DNA of 64,000 nt from Armatimonadota bacterium (lineage in GTDB: Bacteria; Armatimonadota; Fimbriimonadia; Fimbriimonadales; Fimbriimonadaceae), in assembly GCA_016789105.1 (NCBI GenBank), contig JAEURN010000003.1, positions 62,001-126,000 on the forward strand, written 5' to 3'. Position numbers and translations under genes: made by a program. Positions 45,197-54,487 of the stretch are shown piece by piece (within the stretch, counting starts at the first letter, position 1; every line of letters starts with the position of its first letter). The notes beneath the pieces were generated by a model. That model had not been told where the DNA came from. It searched no databases and saw only the letters and a program-made list of their open reading frames with translations.

Positions 45197-45427
45197 TCAG
45201 GCAACGGATTGGGATGACTTTAAACGGGTGAGGCGGCCCCCGACCACGGCATAGCCGCGGCGCACCAACTCCATCCTCAGCATCTTCCGCCGGGCATCCC
45301 CCAAACTTTCAAAATCAAAATCGAGACCCATTTCGAACTCGCGGGAAACTTGGTCGGCAGTTGCCGTAGCCCAAGCCTGCAAAGGCCCAAAAGCTCCCGC
45401 CACCAGAACTTTGTCTACTTGCTGCAC
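45197..45427 (-). CDS. Possible small protein upstream of carA
   Basis: A 76-residue frame starting with GTG 45427. Its sequence (DKVLVAGAFGPLQAWATATADQVSREFEMG... and a basic MLRMELVRRGYAVVGGRLTRLK) has a plausible amino-acid mix for a soluble small protein. It lies between a repeated GTAGAC motif cluster and carA. No homology is recognised. It may instead be part of the carA leader; call it tentative. Confidence 0.4.
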   Translation of the reverse strand: MQQVDKVLVAGAFGPLQAWATATADQVSREFEMGLDFDFESLGDARRKMLRMELVRRGYAVVGGRLTRLKSSQSVA

Positions 45428-45451
45428 AATTTAGTAGACGCACTAGTAGAC
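45413..45451. promoter_or_regulatory. Cluster of three GTCTACT/AGTAGAC heptamers upstream of the carA unit
   Basis: One copy as GTCTACT (45413-45419) and two as AGTAGAC (45433-45439 and 45445-45451); the last two are direct repeats with 12-base spacing, and the first forms an inverted repeat with the second. The cluster overlaps the expected promoter region of the small ORF/carA unit on the minus strand. It resembles a regulator-binding site, protein unknown. Confidence 0.5.
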
Positions 45452-45594
45452 GGTTTGGTTCCGGGCACCACATCAAATTTTTGTCGATAGATCCCACACC
45501 CCCAAAAAGATAATGGACGCCGCACCATCCATGGCACGACGCCCGTCGGCGAATCGGCCCTCCAGCCCAGAGGGTGATCCGGTTTTCCCAGCAG

Positions 45595-46383
45595 TTATCG
45601 CGGAGTAGAGTCGTTGGCTGTGTCGATCACAGCAGCCGTAGCCGCTTGGGCTTGAGCCTGGGTCGGCAGGTTCAGCGCGTCTTTGTTGTCACGAACCGTG
45701 CTGAACAAGCAGGCAACCGCCCGGCGGGTTTTGATTTCCACCGCATCCAGGTCGTTGGCATAAGCCATCCGGTGGGTGCGGGCGGCAATATCCTTCAAGG
45801 CAACCAGCGATTGGTCCAACTTGTCTTGGATCGACTCATCTTCACCGTGGTTTTCCGTCAGGTATTGGACGAACATCTCGCGCATCGACCGGGCGACCTC
45901 GTCGGTCGTCTCCTTGTCTTGCCCGGCCAGGATGATGGTTTTGAAATCATCTTCCTTTTCAGACAGGAATGCATCGAGAGCTCGGTCCAGTTCGCCGCTG
46001 CTTTGGTCGGCCAGTTTGGAAATTTCGCCTTCCAACTGGTCTTCCAAGTTTTCGCGCATGGTCGGCAACTGTTGCTTGGCCATATCGGGCACGCCCTTGA
46101 TCAGCGTCGGGATCTCCTTCTTCAGATACTCACTGACCTGGGGTTGGAATTCATCCAAACGCTGGGAAACCAACCCTTTTGTGATCTTGGCCGCCGTTTT
46201 GGGTTCCAAGTTGCTGGAAAACCCGTTGGCGATCGAGAACAGCGAACACATCACCACGAACACGAAAGCCGAGCCAAAGATCTGCGTTTGTTGCAGGGCC
46301 TTTTTGGTGGCCGCCAATTCTTGTTCGACATAGCCGATCGCCATTTCGGCGTTTGCGTCGGTTTTGGTCTTCTTGGTGCTCAT
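45595..46383 (-). CDS. Membrane-anchored helical protein B of a tandem pair
   Basis: A 262-residue protein with a short hydrophilic N-terminus that includes a coiled-coil stretch (YVEQELAATKKALQQTQ), one transmembrane segment (about 37-52) and a long, mostly alpha-helical extracytoplasmic remainder ending in an Ala/Gln-rich tail. No catalytic motif. It begins with ATG overlapping the stop of the upstream protein A gene (ATGA). Layout and a helix pattern L..A..A.L..KE followed by DE correspond to protein A, so the two appear to be divergent paralogues. Unknown function; likely a membrane complex. Confidence 0.75.
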   Translation of the reverse strand: MSTKKTKTDANAEMAIGYVEQELAATKKALQQTQIFGSAFVFVVMCSLFSIANGFSSNLEPKTAAKITKGLVSQRLDEFQPQVSEYLKKEIPTLIKGVPDMAKQQLPTMRENLEDQLEGEISKLADQSSGELDRALDAFLSEKEDDFKTIILAGQDKETTDEVARSMREMFVQYLTENHGEDESIQDKLDQSLVALKDIAARTHRMAYANDLDAVEIKTRRAVACLFSTVRDNKDALNLPTQAQAQAATAAVIDTANDSTPR

Positions 46384-47150
46384 TTTTTGTCTCCTTTCGG
46401 GGTGGCTTTCACCGTCTGGGCCGACGTGAAGGCGCTGGACTTGCTGGCCATTTGGGCCGGTTTGTCCGGTCGGTTCTTTTCCAAGTCCTGCCGCAAGACG
46501 TCCAGGACCGCAAGGCCCATTTCCCAGCTCGGGTCGACGCCTTCCAAGTTCTTAGCTTCTTTGTTGGAAATGACTTCCAGATCCTTGTGGATGGCGATCA
46601 GGGTGTCGTGGTGCTTGCCGAAGAGTTCGACAGCCGCTTCCCCAGCTTCTTTGCCCGCACTTTCGGCCAGGTTGGTCAGCAACCGTTCGATTTGCTCATC
46701 CGTGGCTTCGGGGAACATCTCGTGCAGCTTTGCTTCCTTTTTCATCAGCATCGCCACAAAGGCTTCGCGCAAAACCTTTTCGCTGCGCTTCGGCAGGTTT
46801 TGCTGCAGTTGGTCGATTTCACCCAAAGCCGCTTCCGCAAGAACCGGCATTTGGTTGTTCACGTCGTGAAATGCGGCCGTGATTTCCGGCTGCACTTCGT
46901 GGATAGTCTGTTGCGTCATATCTTCCACCATCGGCCGGACGTCGCGGTCCAACTCGGCGGTCAGGGTTTTGACGAACTCTTCCTGCTTCGGCCCCTTGTC
47001 AACCAGACCGTGGAACGCTGAGTTCACGGTGCCGATCGACGAGACGACGATCAGGACGGTAATGCCAAACAGCCCCCATCTCCAGCCTTGAAGCTGGGTG
47101 CGTAGCTCTTGAATCTCCTTGATCTGCTGTTCTTGTTTGCCCATTTCCAT
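46380..47150 (-). CDS. Membrane-anchored helical protein A of a tandem pair
   Basis: A 256-residue protein: charged coiled-coil N-terminus (KQEQQIKEIQELRTQLQ), one transmembrane helix (about 24-42, WGLFGITVLIVVSSIG) and a helical extracytoplasmic domain with repeated Glu/Lys/Leu heptad-like stretches (LREAFVAMLMKKEAKLHEM). It is the first gene of the pair, with an AGGAGG Shine-Dalgarno 7-8 bases before the ATG, part of which lies in a hairpin. Protein B follows with an ATGA overlap. No family is recognised. Confidence 0.75.
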   Translation of the reverse strand: MEMGKQEQQIKEIQELRTQLQGWRWGLFGITVLIVVSSIGTVNSAFHGLVDKGPKQEEFVKTLTAELDRDVRPMVEDMTQQTIHEVQPEITAAFHDVNNQMPVLAEAALGEIDQLQQNLPKRSEKVLREAFVAMLMKKEAKLHEMFPEATDEQIERLLTNLAESAGKEAGEAAVELFGKHHDTLIAIHKDLEVISNKEAKNLEGVDPSWEMGLAVLDVLRQDLEKNRPDKPAQMASKSSAFTSAQTVKATPKGDKK

Positions 47151-47159
47151 GCGGGCCCT

Positions 47160-47175
47160 CCTTGGCGGGCCAAGG
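47160..47175 (-). promoter_or_regulatory. Hairpin overlapping the Shine-Dalgarno of the tandem membrane-protein pair
   Basis: On the minus strand CCTTGG, a CCCG loop and CCAAGG form a 6-bp stem (47175-47160). The second arm runs into AGGAGG, so the ribosome-binding site is partly sequestered. This is a candidate RNA switch or translational brake on the downstream pair. Confidence 0.4.
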
Positions 47176-47350
47176 CATCCGCCCTCGCAATTGCCCTGGC
47201 CCGGTTAACTTATCGGCCCGCGCTCTTGCCAGCCGTTAGCACTACGGGCAAAACCCGGTAATCCACCCAGGGCCTCAACCGGGATCTCATTAGCGCGTAC
47301 GCAGCGCAGTGGGTCGGGCGGGGGCTCGCCAAATCCGCAATAATAGGGTC

Positions 47351-48616
47351 ATGGCTCCCGTGCCGACCACGCACCCCCACCGTCGCCCAATCAATCAAGT
47401 CGATCCGGCAATCGAATCCCTCATCCACGAAGAGGAATTGAGGCAGGAAACAAACCTCGAACTCATTGCCAGCGAAAACATCGCCTCACTTGCAGTGAGG
47501 CAGGCCATGATGTCGGTCTTCACGGACAAATATGCCGAGGGGTACCCCGGCAAGCGGTACTACGGGGGATGCGACGTCGTCGACAAGGTCGAAAACCTCT
47601 GCATCGAACGGGTCTGCGCCCTCTATGGCGCCGAGGCGGCCAACGTGCAGCCCCATAGCGGGGCATCCGCCAATATGGCGGTCTATTTCACGTTCCTCAA
47701 ACCAGGTGACACCCTCATGGCCATGAACCTGGCCCACGGTGGGCACCTCACCCATGGGTCGCCCGTCAATTTCAGCGGGCAACTCTATAACGTCGCGGCC
47801 TATGGCGTCGATGACTCCGAGTTCATCGACTATGACGAAATGCACCGGATCGCCCGGGATTCGCAGCCGAAAATCATCGTCTCCGGGGCAACCGCCTACT
47901 CCAGGGCCTTCGACTTTGCCCGGATCCGTCAAATCGCCGACGAGGTCGGCGCGATCCACATGTGCGACATGTCCCACTACAGCGGGCTCATCGCCGCCGG
48001 CGAATACCCCAACCCCATCCCCCATTGCCAAGTGGTCACCAGCACCACCCACAAGTCGATCCGGGGCCCGCGCGGGGGCATGATCCTCGGTGAAGCAGAA
48101 TTCATTAAGAAGATCAACAAAACCGTCTTCCCTGGCCTGCAAGGCGGGCCCTTGTGCCATGTGATCGCAGCAAAAGCCGTCGCCTTCCTGGAAGCCGCCC
48201 AGCCGGAATTCAAGACTTATGCGGCTCAAGTCCGGAAGAATGCGACCGCGCTTGCCGAGGCCCTCACCGGGGAGGGGTTCCGTATCGTCAGCGGGGGCAC
48301 CGACAGCCACCTGATGCTTGTGGATTTGCAACCATTCGGCGTGACGGGCAAACTCGCCCAAGAAGCACTCGAATACGCCAACATCACGACGAACAAAAAC
48401 AGCATCCCCAACGACCCAGAATCCCCGTTCGTCACCAGTGGCATCCGCCTGGGCACCCCCGCCGTCACAACCCGCGGGATGAAAGAGGGCGAAATGAAGC
48501 AAATCGCCGCCTGGTTTGCCGAAGTCCTCCGCCACCACACCAACGAATCCGTGGTCAGCCGCGTGAAAGGTGAGGTCGCCTCCCTTTGTCGATCCTTCCC
48601 GATTCATTTTGTTTGA
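47351..48616 (+). CDS. glyA: Serine hydroxymethyltransferase
   Basis: A 421-residue PLP enzyme interconverting serine and glycine with tetrahydrofolate. Typical SHMT parts are the N-terminal [24 protein letters not shown], the PLP lysine 235 in [12 protein letters not shown] and [17 protein letters not shown]. The usual DMAH-F-AGL segment reads CDMSHYSGL, a small variation. AATAAT lies six bases before the ATG, so the message is probably leaderless; an in-frame upstream start at 47309 is rejected. It is convergent with the following lipoprotein/pseudopilin pair, from which it is separated by about 140 bases containing a strong terminator. Confidence 0.97.
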   Translation: MAPVPTTHPHRRPINQVDPAIESLIHEEELRQETNLELIASENIASLAVRQAMMSVFTDKYAEGYPGKRYYGGCDVVDKVENLCIERVCALYGAEAANVQPHSGASANMAVYFTFLKPGDTLMAMNLAHGGHLTHGSPVNFSGQLYNVAAYGVDDSEFIDYDEMHRIARDSQPKIIVSGATAYSRAFDFARIRQIADEVGAIHMCDMSHYSGLIAAGEYPNPIPHCQVVTSTTHKSIRGPRGGMILGEAEFIKKINKTVFPGLQGGPLCHVIAAKAVAFLEAAQPEFKTYAAQVRKNATALAEALTGEGFRIVSGGTDSHLMLVDLQPFGVTGKLAQEALEYANITTNKNSIPNDPESPFVTSGIRLGTPAVTTRGMKEGEMKQIAAWFAEVLRHHTNESVVSRVKGEVASLCRSFPIHFV

Positions 48617-48706
48617 AACTAAGAATTGGTGATCACGGCGATCCGGAACTGAGAGCAACCTGACGGTTCTGGCCAAGAGGAAGGGTTAACGCCATAAAAC
48701 CGGCGC

Positions 48707-48740
48707 AAAAAAAAGGGGGCCGGAACTCATCCCGGCCCCC
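48707..48740 (-). terminator. Intrinsic terminator for the pseudopilin/lipoprotein pair
   Basis: 9-bp perfect arms GGGGGCCGG / CCGGCCCCC, 8-base loop, with eight As on the left side that read as TTTTTTTT on the minus strand. It terminates leftward transcription of the lipoprotein gene. Confidence 0.92.
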
Positions 48741-48758
48741 AACCACGTGCGCTCTGCC

Positions 48759-48949
48759 CTATTTCCCCTCGGATTTATCGGGCCTTGCCGCTGCCCCGCG
48801 GTTCGGCTGGGCAGCTGTCGAAGCCTCAGCAGATGTTCCGCTTTGGTCTCCGGCAGCTGCTTTACCCGTGTCGCTTTTGGGCGTTCCTGGGTCGCAACCC
48901 GCCAACAGCCCAAAGCTCCCCAAGGCTAATGCCATGGTCACGATGCGGA

Positions 48950-48962
<13 letters not shown>
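48759..48962 (-). CDS. Small lipoprotein overlapping pseudopilin copy 3
   Basis: A 67-residue protein starting with TTG 48962, inside the last codons of the upstream pseudopilin gene (13-base overlap). Signal with lipobox L-L-A-G-C (cysteine 23), then a low-complexity Ala/Gly/Ser/Lys/Pro tail. It is likely lipid-anchored and unfolded, possibly a spacer or cell-wall contact. The gene's position, TTG start and small size mirror the lipoprotein at 14409-14591, so a coupled pseudopilin/lipoprotein module is inferred. Confidence 0.75.
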
Positions 48963-49975
<1,013 letters not shown>

Positions 49976-49988
49976 AATTCCAAATCCC

Positions 49989-50012
49989 GCCGATGCAGCA
50001 AGGAGCATCGGC
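49989..50012 (-). promoter_or_regulatory. Hairpin in the leader of pseudopilin copy 3
   Basis: 8-bp perfect arms GCCGATGC / GCATCGGC with an 8-base loop on the minus strand, ending 13 bases before the ATG at 49975. It could act on translation or mRNA stability; no protein-binding site is recognised. Confidence 0.5.
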
Positions 50013-50142
50013 ACGCATTAGAGTACATCAATTGTTTCGCAACTGTTACCACAATTTGAAAAAAGGTGTTCCAGCCAATTTAGACCCCCTTGGCGCCGGC
50101 CGGTTTTTGAACGCAACGCTCCGCAAGCAATGCGGCTCCGGG

Positions 50143-50182
50143 AAAAAAAAGGGTAGCCCTCGTTCAAAATCGAGGGCCACCC
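50143..50182 (-). terminator. Intrinsic terminator of the PEP-CTERM gene
   Basis: 12-bp arms GGGTAGCCCTCG / CGAGGGCCACCC with one mismatch and an 8-base loop. The left side has eight As, reading TTTTTTTT on the minus strand. It is located 13 bases past the PEP-CTERM stop. Confidence 0.92.
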
Positions 50183-50194
50183 TTCTGAATGAGA

Positions 50195-50848
50195 CTATCT
50201 GCGGCGTCGCAAAGCAGCAAAGCCGGCCGCGCCCAAAAGGGCGAGTGTGGCCGGTTCAGGGATTGAATCGGTCTGGGAAAAAATCAGTTCCCGACCGCCC
50301 GTGTGCCAGGCATTGTTCCAAGTCAAAGTCACCGTCTGGGCGACCACATTGGGGAAAACGATTAAGGTATTGGTGTTCGTATCCGGGATGCCGGTCCACG
50401 AAAACAGCTCATTGTTGTTGCCGTCCAATGCCCGCAATGTCGTTTGGTCGGAGGTTGAGCCACTCCAATCTGCCAACCGGATCGAGCGCAATTGCACGAA
50501 CCAACCAGGGTCTGCGGAAAGCGTCATCGAGACCGGGTGGTCGTTTGGCGCTCCACTGCTGGCGGCTTGGACTCCCCACATCGCCGTCGGCAAGTCGCCG
50601 TATCCAGATCCCCAAGGGCCGCTATCTGGTGTGTAACTCGCTGAGATGTTGGGTGTAAACCCACCTTCGGAGCCGTATTGGTAGTTGCCCATCACAGTCG
50701 ATGTGACCCGGTGTCCATATCCTCCAGCAACAAAGTCCGTCTGAGACAGGCTGCCTCCAGCAACATCCATCCACAAAAGGTTTGTTGCTGATGACACAGA
50801 GGCTATTCCCGCAGCGGCCACCACGCTAACTAAATGCTTCCTTTTCAT
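50195..50848 (-). CDS. PEP-CTERM sorting-domain protein
   Basis: A 217-residue secreted protein with signal peptide (MKRKHLVSVVAAAGIASVSSA) and, at the C-terminus, the sorting tag SIPEPATLALLGAAGFAALRRRR: Pro-Glu-Pro, a transmembrane helix and a basic cluster, the substrate of an exosortase. The mature body is Thr/Ser/Gly/Trp-rich. It would be sorted to the surface and possibly trimmed and glycan-linked. No exosortase gene is in the window. The start at 50848 follows AGAGAG; a start five residues earlier is also possible. A terminator directly follows. Confidence 0.92.
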   Translation of the reverse strand: MKRKHLVSVVAAAGIASVSSATNLLWMDVAGGSLSQTDFVAGGYGHRVTSTVMGNYQYGSEGGFTPNISASYTPDSGPWGSGYGDLPTAMWGVQAASSGAPNDHPVSMTLSADPGWFVQLRSIRLADWSGSTSDQTTLRALDGNNNELFSWTGIPDTNTNTLIVFPNVVAQTVTLTWNNAWHTGGRELIFSQTDSIPEPATLALLGAAGFAALRRRR

Positions 50849-51012
50849 CTCTCTGCATCCCATTACCCGTGAATTTCACAGGATTTGAATCTAGATTATC
50901 AGGATTCTGACGCAATTGCAACGGTCACAAAAACATATTGATTTCAAATCCCACAACCGAATGTGTAGGGGGAAACACGACACCGGACTGCGTCTTCTGG
51001 TTAAATCCACCC

Positions 51013-52470
51013 ATGCTTGCCGTCGCGGCCTGTTTGGCCGCCATTGCCCCAAAACCCAACATCATCTATATCCTGGCCGACGACCTGGGATATGGCGAGC
51101 TCGGTTGCTATGGCCAAAAGGTGATCCAGACCCCCAATATCGACCAGATGGCCCGGGAGGGGATGAAGTTTACCGACCATTACAGCGGGTCGCCGGTGTG
51201 CGCCCCGGCCCGGTCGACTTTCTTGGAAGGCAAATCCACCCGCACGAACACAATCCGCGAGAACAAGGAGTTCGGGGACTTCACGGCCACCGGCACCGAG
51301 GGACAGTTCCCTTTAGGTCGCGGCACCAAAACCTTGGCGTGGGCCATGAAAAATGCCGGCTACGCCACCGGCGCAGTTGGGAAGTGGGGGCTTGGCGGCC
51401 CAGATTCCACCGGCCAACCCAACAAGCAAGGCTTTGACTACTACTTCGGCTATCTCTGCCAACGCCAAGCTCACAACTATTACCCAGACCACCTTTGGGA
51501 GAACGAAGCGAAGTATCCGCTCAACAACCCGACCTTTAATGCCCACCAGCAGTTCCCCAAAAATGCCGACCCGAATGATCCGGCATCCTTTGACCGGTAC
51601 CGGGGCCAGGTCTATTCCAATGATGTGATGCGGGACAAGGCTTTGGACTTCATCGACAAAAACAAGGGAGGGCCGTTTTTCCTCTATGTGCCTTTCACAA
51701 TCCCCCACGTCTCGCTGCAGGTGCCCGGGGATTCCGAAACCCCGTATTTGGGAAAGCTCGATGAGAAGCCCTATTTGGGCGACAAAGGCTATCTGCCCAA
51801 TCAACACCCACTGAGCGCCTATGCGGGGATGATCAGCCGGTTAGACGGCTATGTCGGCCAGATCCTTCAAAAACTCAAATCCGATGGGATCGATGACAAC
51901 ACGCTGGTCATCTTCACATCGGACAACGGTCCGACATGGGTCAGCGGCATCACGCCAGACATTTTCGACAGCACTCACGGGCTGCGGGGACGCAAAGCCC
52001 AACTTTGGGAAGGCGGCATCAGGGTGCCGTTCGTCGCCAGGTGGCCGGGCAGGATCTCCCCCGGATCCGTCAGCCACGTGCCCTCGGTCATGTACGACAT
52101 GTTCCCCACTTTTGCCTCGCTTGCCGGTGCGTCGGTACCTGATGGGATCGAGGGGATTTCGCTCGTTCCCGCCCTTACCGGGCAAGGGGAAACCGCCAAG
52201 CGGGATTACATCTATTGGGAGTTCTTTCCCCACGATTGGGGCCAAGCGGTGCGCATCGGCAACCTCAAGGCCATCCGGTTCCTCAACCCCAAAAGCAAAG
52301 ATGCCGGCCACATGTTCGTCTACGACCTGGCCCGGGATCCCGGCGAAACAGCCGATGTCGCCTCGCGCCATCCAGATTTCGTCAAGCGGGCGGTATCCAT
52401 CATGGCAAGCCGCCGGGATTCGCCCTACGAACCCTGGAACAAGCCGTACGTTTCGGTCACAACCCACTAG
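51013..52470 (+). CDS. Exported arylsulfatase-type sulfatase (Cys-type, FGE-dependent)
   Basis: A 485-residue alkaline-phosphatase superfamily sulfatase with a short signal (MLAVAACLAAIAPKP). N-terminal metal ligands in NIIYILADDLGYGELGCYG, then the formylglycine motif C-A-P-A-R at residues 63-67 (SPVCAPARS), so cysteine 63 should be converted to formylglycine by an FGE-type enzyme. GKWGLG and FTSDNGPTW complete the site. It hydrolyses sulfate esters, perhaps on polysaccharides. TTAAAT lies six bases before ATG 51013; an in-frame start at 50938 gives a hydrophilic extension and is rejected. Confidence 0.92.
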   Translation: MLAVAACLAAIAPKPNIIYILADDLGYGELGCYGQKVIQTPNIDQMAREGMKFTDHYSGSPVCAPARSTFLEGKSTRTNTIRENKEFGDFTATGTEGQFPLGRGTKTLAWAMKNAGYATGAVGKWGLGGPDSTGQPNKQGFDYYFGYLCQRQAHNYYPDHLWENEAKYPLNNPTFNAHQQFPKNADPNDPASFDRYRGQVYSNDVMRDKALDFIDKNKGGPFFLYVPFTIPHVSLQVPGDSETPYLGKLDEKPYLGDKGYLPNQHPLSAYAGMISRLDGYVGQILQKLKSDGIDDNTLVIFTSDNGPTWVSGITPDIFDSTHGLRGRKAQLWEGGIRVPFVARWPGRISPGSVSHVPSVMYDMFPTFASLAGASVPDGIEGISLVPALTGQGETAKRDYIYWEFFPHDWGQAVRIGNLKAIRFLNPKSKDAGHMFVYDLARDPGETADVASRHPDFVKRAVSIMASRRDSPYEPWNKPYVSVTTH

Positions 52471-52531
52471 CGGGTAGACGGCTGACGGCTTCCGCAACAA
52501 CCCCGCCACTTGATAGATTTGTCATGGTTTC

Positions 52532-53386
52532 ATGTCAATGCGATTGTTTCAACGCGGATTCACGTTGATTGAGCTCCTCGTCGTCATCGCCGTCATCGCC
52601 ATCCTCGCCGCCATATTGTTCCCGGTGTTTGCCCGGGCCAAAGATTCCGCCAAGCAAACCGTCGACCTGGCCCACATTAAACAGGTTGGGATTTCAAACA
52701 TCATTTACAACGCCGACTATGACCAGTCCTACTTGGTCTTCCCTTACGCGGACACCTGGTCAAGCCCTAGCTATTCCCACGGGGAAAAGGGGCCCTTTTG
52801 GACCGACCGGTTGATGCCCTACATGAAATCTGGGGAGATTTTTGCCACGGCCGGTAACACCGACCCCGTTTTCTATCCACGCGGATATTGGCAGCCGGGT
52901 TCTGGGGGTTCTGGCCAGCCACGAAAATACCGCGTCACCTACGCGCTCAACCACTTGATCTCGCATGCTGATTTCCACCCAGATAACCCCGGGTCGGCCA
53001 AAGAATCCGCGATCAACGACCAAGCCGCGACAGTTCTGGCCGGGCCACAGCAACAGCCGTTCACCTTCTCCAGCTGCCAGCCTTCTGCACCCGGGAGTCT
53101 GACGATGGATCTGGTTTGGGACATCAGCGACCCGGCGGCGGGTTACGGCTTTGAACTTTGGGGTCAAAAGGGCCTTGAAGGAGGATTCCACGGCGGGGCC
53201 AACTTCTCGTTCGTCGACGGCCACGCCAAGTTCGCCCGGGCCGTCAATGCCGGGACCGCCAACGGCGACCTCTACCCCGACCACAGCCGCGACCTGTTTT
53301 TGGGATTCTTTGCCGGAGTGAAGACCCATCCGGAGGTCAGCACCGACGGATCTTGCCCGGCCGACCGAAGGCAAGCCGCGTATTAA
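52532..53386 (+). CDS. Type II/IV pseudopilin-like protein (DUF1559-like), copy 4
   Basis: A 284-residue protein (ATG 52532, or ATG 52538 two codons later) with MSMRLFQRG before [18 protein letters not shown]; a Gly precedes the cleavage site. A NADYDQSYL motif follows. The end has GGFHGGANFSFVDGHAKFARA, a clear H-X8/9-DGHAK signature. Unlike copies 1 and 3 it is not followed by a lipoprotein gene but by the promoter and leader of the caspase operon, after a 133-base gap. It is 61 bases downstream of the sulfatase, same strand. Confidence 0.9.
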   Translation: MSMRLFQRGFTLIELLVVIAVIAILAAILFPVFARAKDSAKQTVDLAHIKQVGISNIIYNADYDQSYLVFPYADTWSSPSYSHGEKGPFWTDRLMPYMKSGEIFATAGNTDPVFYPRGYWQPGSGGSGQPRKYRVTYALNHLISHADFHPDNPGSAKESAINDQAATVLAGPQQQPFTFSSCQPSAPGSLTMDLVWDISDPAAGYGFELWGQKGLEGGFHGGANFSFVDGHAKFARAVNAGTANGDLYPDHSRDLFLGFFAGVKTHPEVSTDGSCPADRRQAAY

Positions 53387-53401
53387 CCCGCTCCGCCCGG
53401 A

Positions 53402-53519
53402 TATAATCAGGGAATCTGGTTCCAATAGGTCTCCTTGGAACATTTGAGAAACGAAACGTCCAACAAGCCGTCCGAAAGGGCGAAGATTCGTTGAATCGAC
53501 GAACAAACAAAGGGCATTG
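53402..53519 (+). promoter_or_regulatory. Promoter and structured ~110-nt leader of the caspase operon
   Basis: A TATAAT at 53402-53407 leaves a leader of about 105-110 bases, long for this window. It contains a 7-bp hairpin (GTTCCAA 53419-53425 / TTGGAAC 53435-53441, loop TAGGTCTCC) and, near the start codon, a second short TTCGT/ACGAA stem. A structured leader of this length before an effector operon suggests RNA-level control. Confidence 0.5.
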
Positions 53520-54467
53520 ATGAAAAAATTCCTCCTGACCGCATTCCTGGCCGTTTCTGCAATGGCCGCTTTTGCCGAAACCTACTCGCTGAACATCGGC
53601 ATCAACGACTACCCAACCGTCAAGATGGATGACGGCACCGAAGTGGACAACGACCTCAACGGCTGCGTCAACGACGCGAAGGCGATGCAAGAAGTTTGCG
53701 TCGGCAAGTACGGGGTCAAGGCGTCCAACACGCGGCTCTTGCTGGACAAACAAGCCTCGGGCGACAACTTCCTCGGCGGAATCAAGTGGCTCTTTTCCAG
53801 CGCCAAAGCCGGTGACCAAGTCGTGATCACCTTCTCCGGACACGGGGCCCAACTCGAAGACCCCAAAGCAGCCGACGGATCCGGTTTCACAGAAGTCATC
53901 GTCTTGGCCGACGATACGCTGGTTCAAGACACCTTCTTTTCTGAAGTCGCCAACCTCCTCCGGGTCAACGGAATCAACGCCACATTCATCTTCGACAGCT
54001 GCTTCAGCGGCGGGATGAACCGGGCCCCGGGCAAATTTATGGTCAAAACCAAGGGGATCGGAAAAATCAAAGCCAAAGGGAAAATGAAGGCCAACACCGA
54101 CGCTTTGGCGAAAAACCTCATGACCTTGAAGCCGCGCCAAGCCGCAGGTGGCACCAAACTCGGCGACACCGTGTTCCTGTTTGCCAGCGACAAGGACAAA
54201 ACAAGCACTGACATCTCAGGGTTGGAAGGCATCCCCGCCCACGGAATCTTCACGCTCTTGTTGCTGGACGCCCTGAACATGGACAAGAACTCCAGCATCA
54301 TCGACATCTTCTCCGGGATCGACGCATCCTTGAAAGAAATCAATGAAGCCCTGATGAAGCAAGGCAAAGAAGCGGACATGAAAGAATCCGACATCCCGCA
54401 GTTCAACCAGCACCCCAACTTCGTCGGGACGGCTGCCCGGGCAGGCAAACCGATTCTTCTGCCGTAA
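53520..54467 (+). CDS. Exported caspase-family (C14) cysteine protease
   Basis: A 315-residue metacaspase-like protease starting at ATG 53520 with a signal peptide (MKKFLLTAFLAVSAMAAFA). The domain starts SLNIGINDYPTV, and the catalytic dyad is H108 (FSGHGAQ) and C161 (FDSCFSGGM). Basic-residue-specific cleavage is expected from family knowledge. A Lys-rich insert (KIKAKGKMKANTDALAKN) after the cysteine may be a processing loop. It is the first gene of a two-gene operon: a WD40-caspase protein starts 20 bases downstream. Target unknown. Confidence 0.9.
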   Translation: MKKFLLTAFLAVSAMAAFAETYSLNIGINDYPTVKMDDGTEVDNDLNGCVNDAKAMQEVCVGKYGVKASNTRLLLDKQASGDNFLGGIKWLFSSAKAGDQVVITFSGHGAQLEDPKAADGSGFTEVIVLADDTLVQDTFFSEVANLLRVNGINATFIFDSCFSGGMNRAPGKFMVKTKGIGKIKAKGKMKANTDALAKNLMTLKPRQAAGGTKLGDTVFLFASDKDKTSTDISGLEGIPAHGIFTLLLLDALNMDKNSSIIDIFSGIDASLKEINEALMKQGKEADMKESDIPQFNQHPNFVGTAARAGKPILLP

Positions 54468-54487
54468 CCGGTTCGATAGGGATTCAG

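Noticed and set aside
47176-47350. Glycine riboswitch before glyA
   Set aside because: The AATAAT hexamer six bases before the ATG leaves no room for a transcribed aptamer, and the conserved glycine-aptamer core is not visible.
47486-48676. 396-residue minus-strand frame
   Set aside because: Antisense to glyA and overlapping the terminator; no motif.
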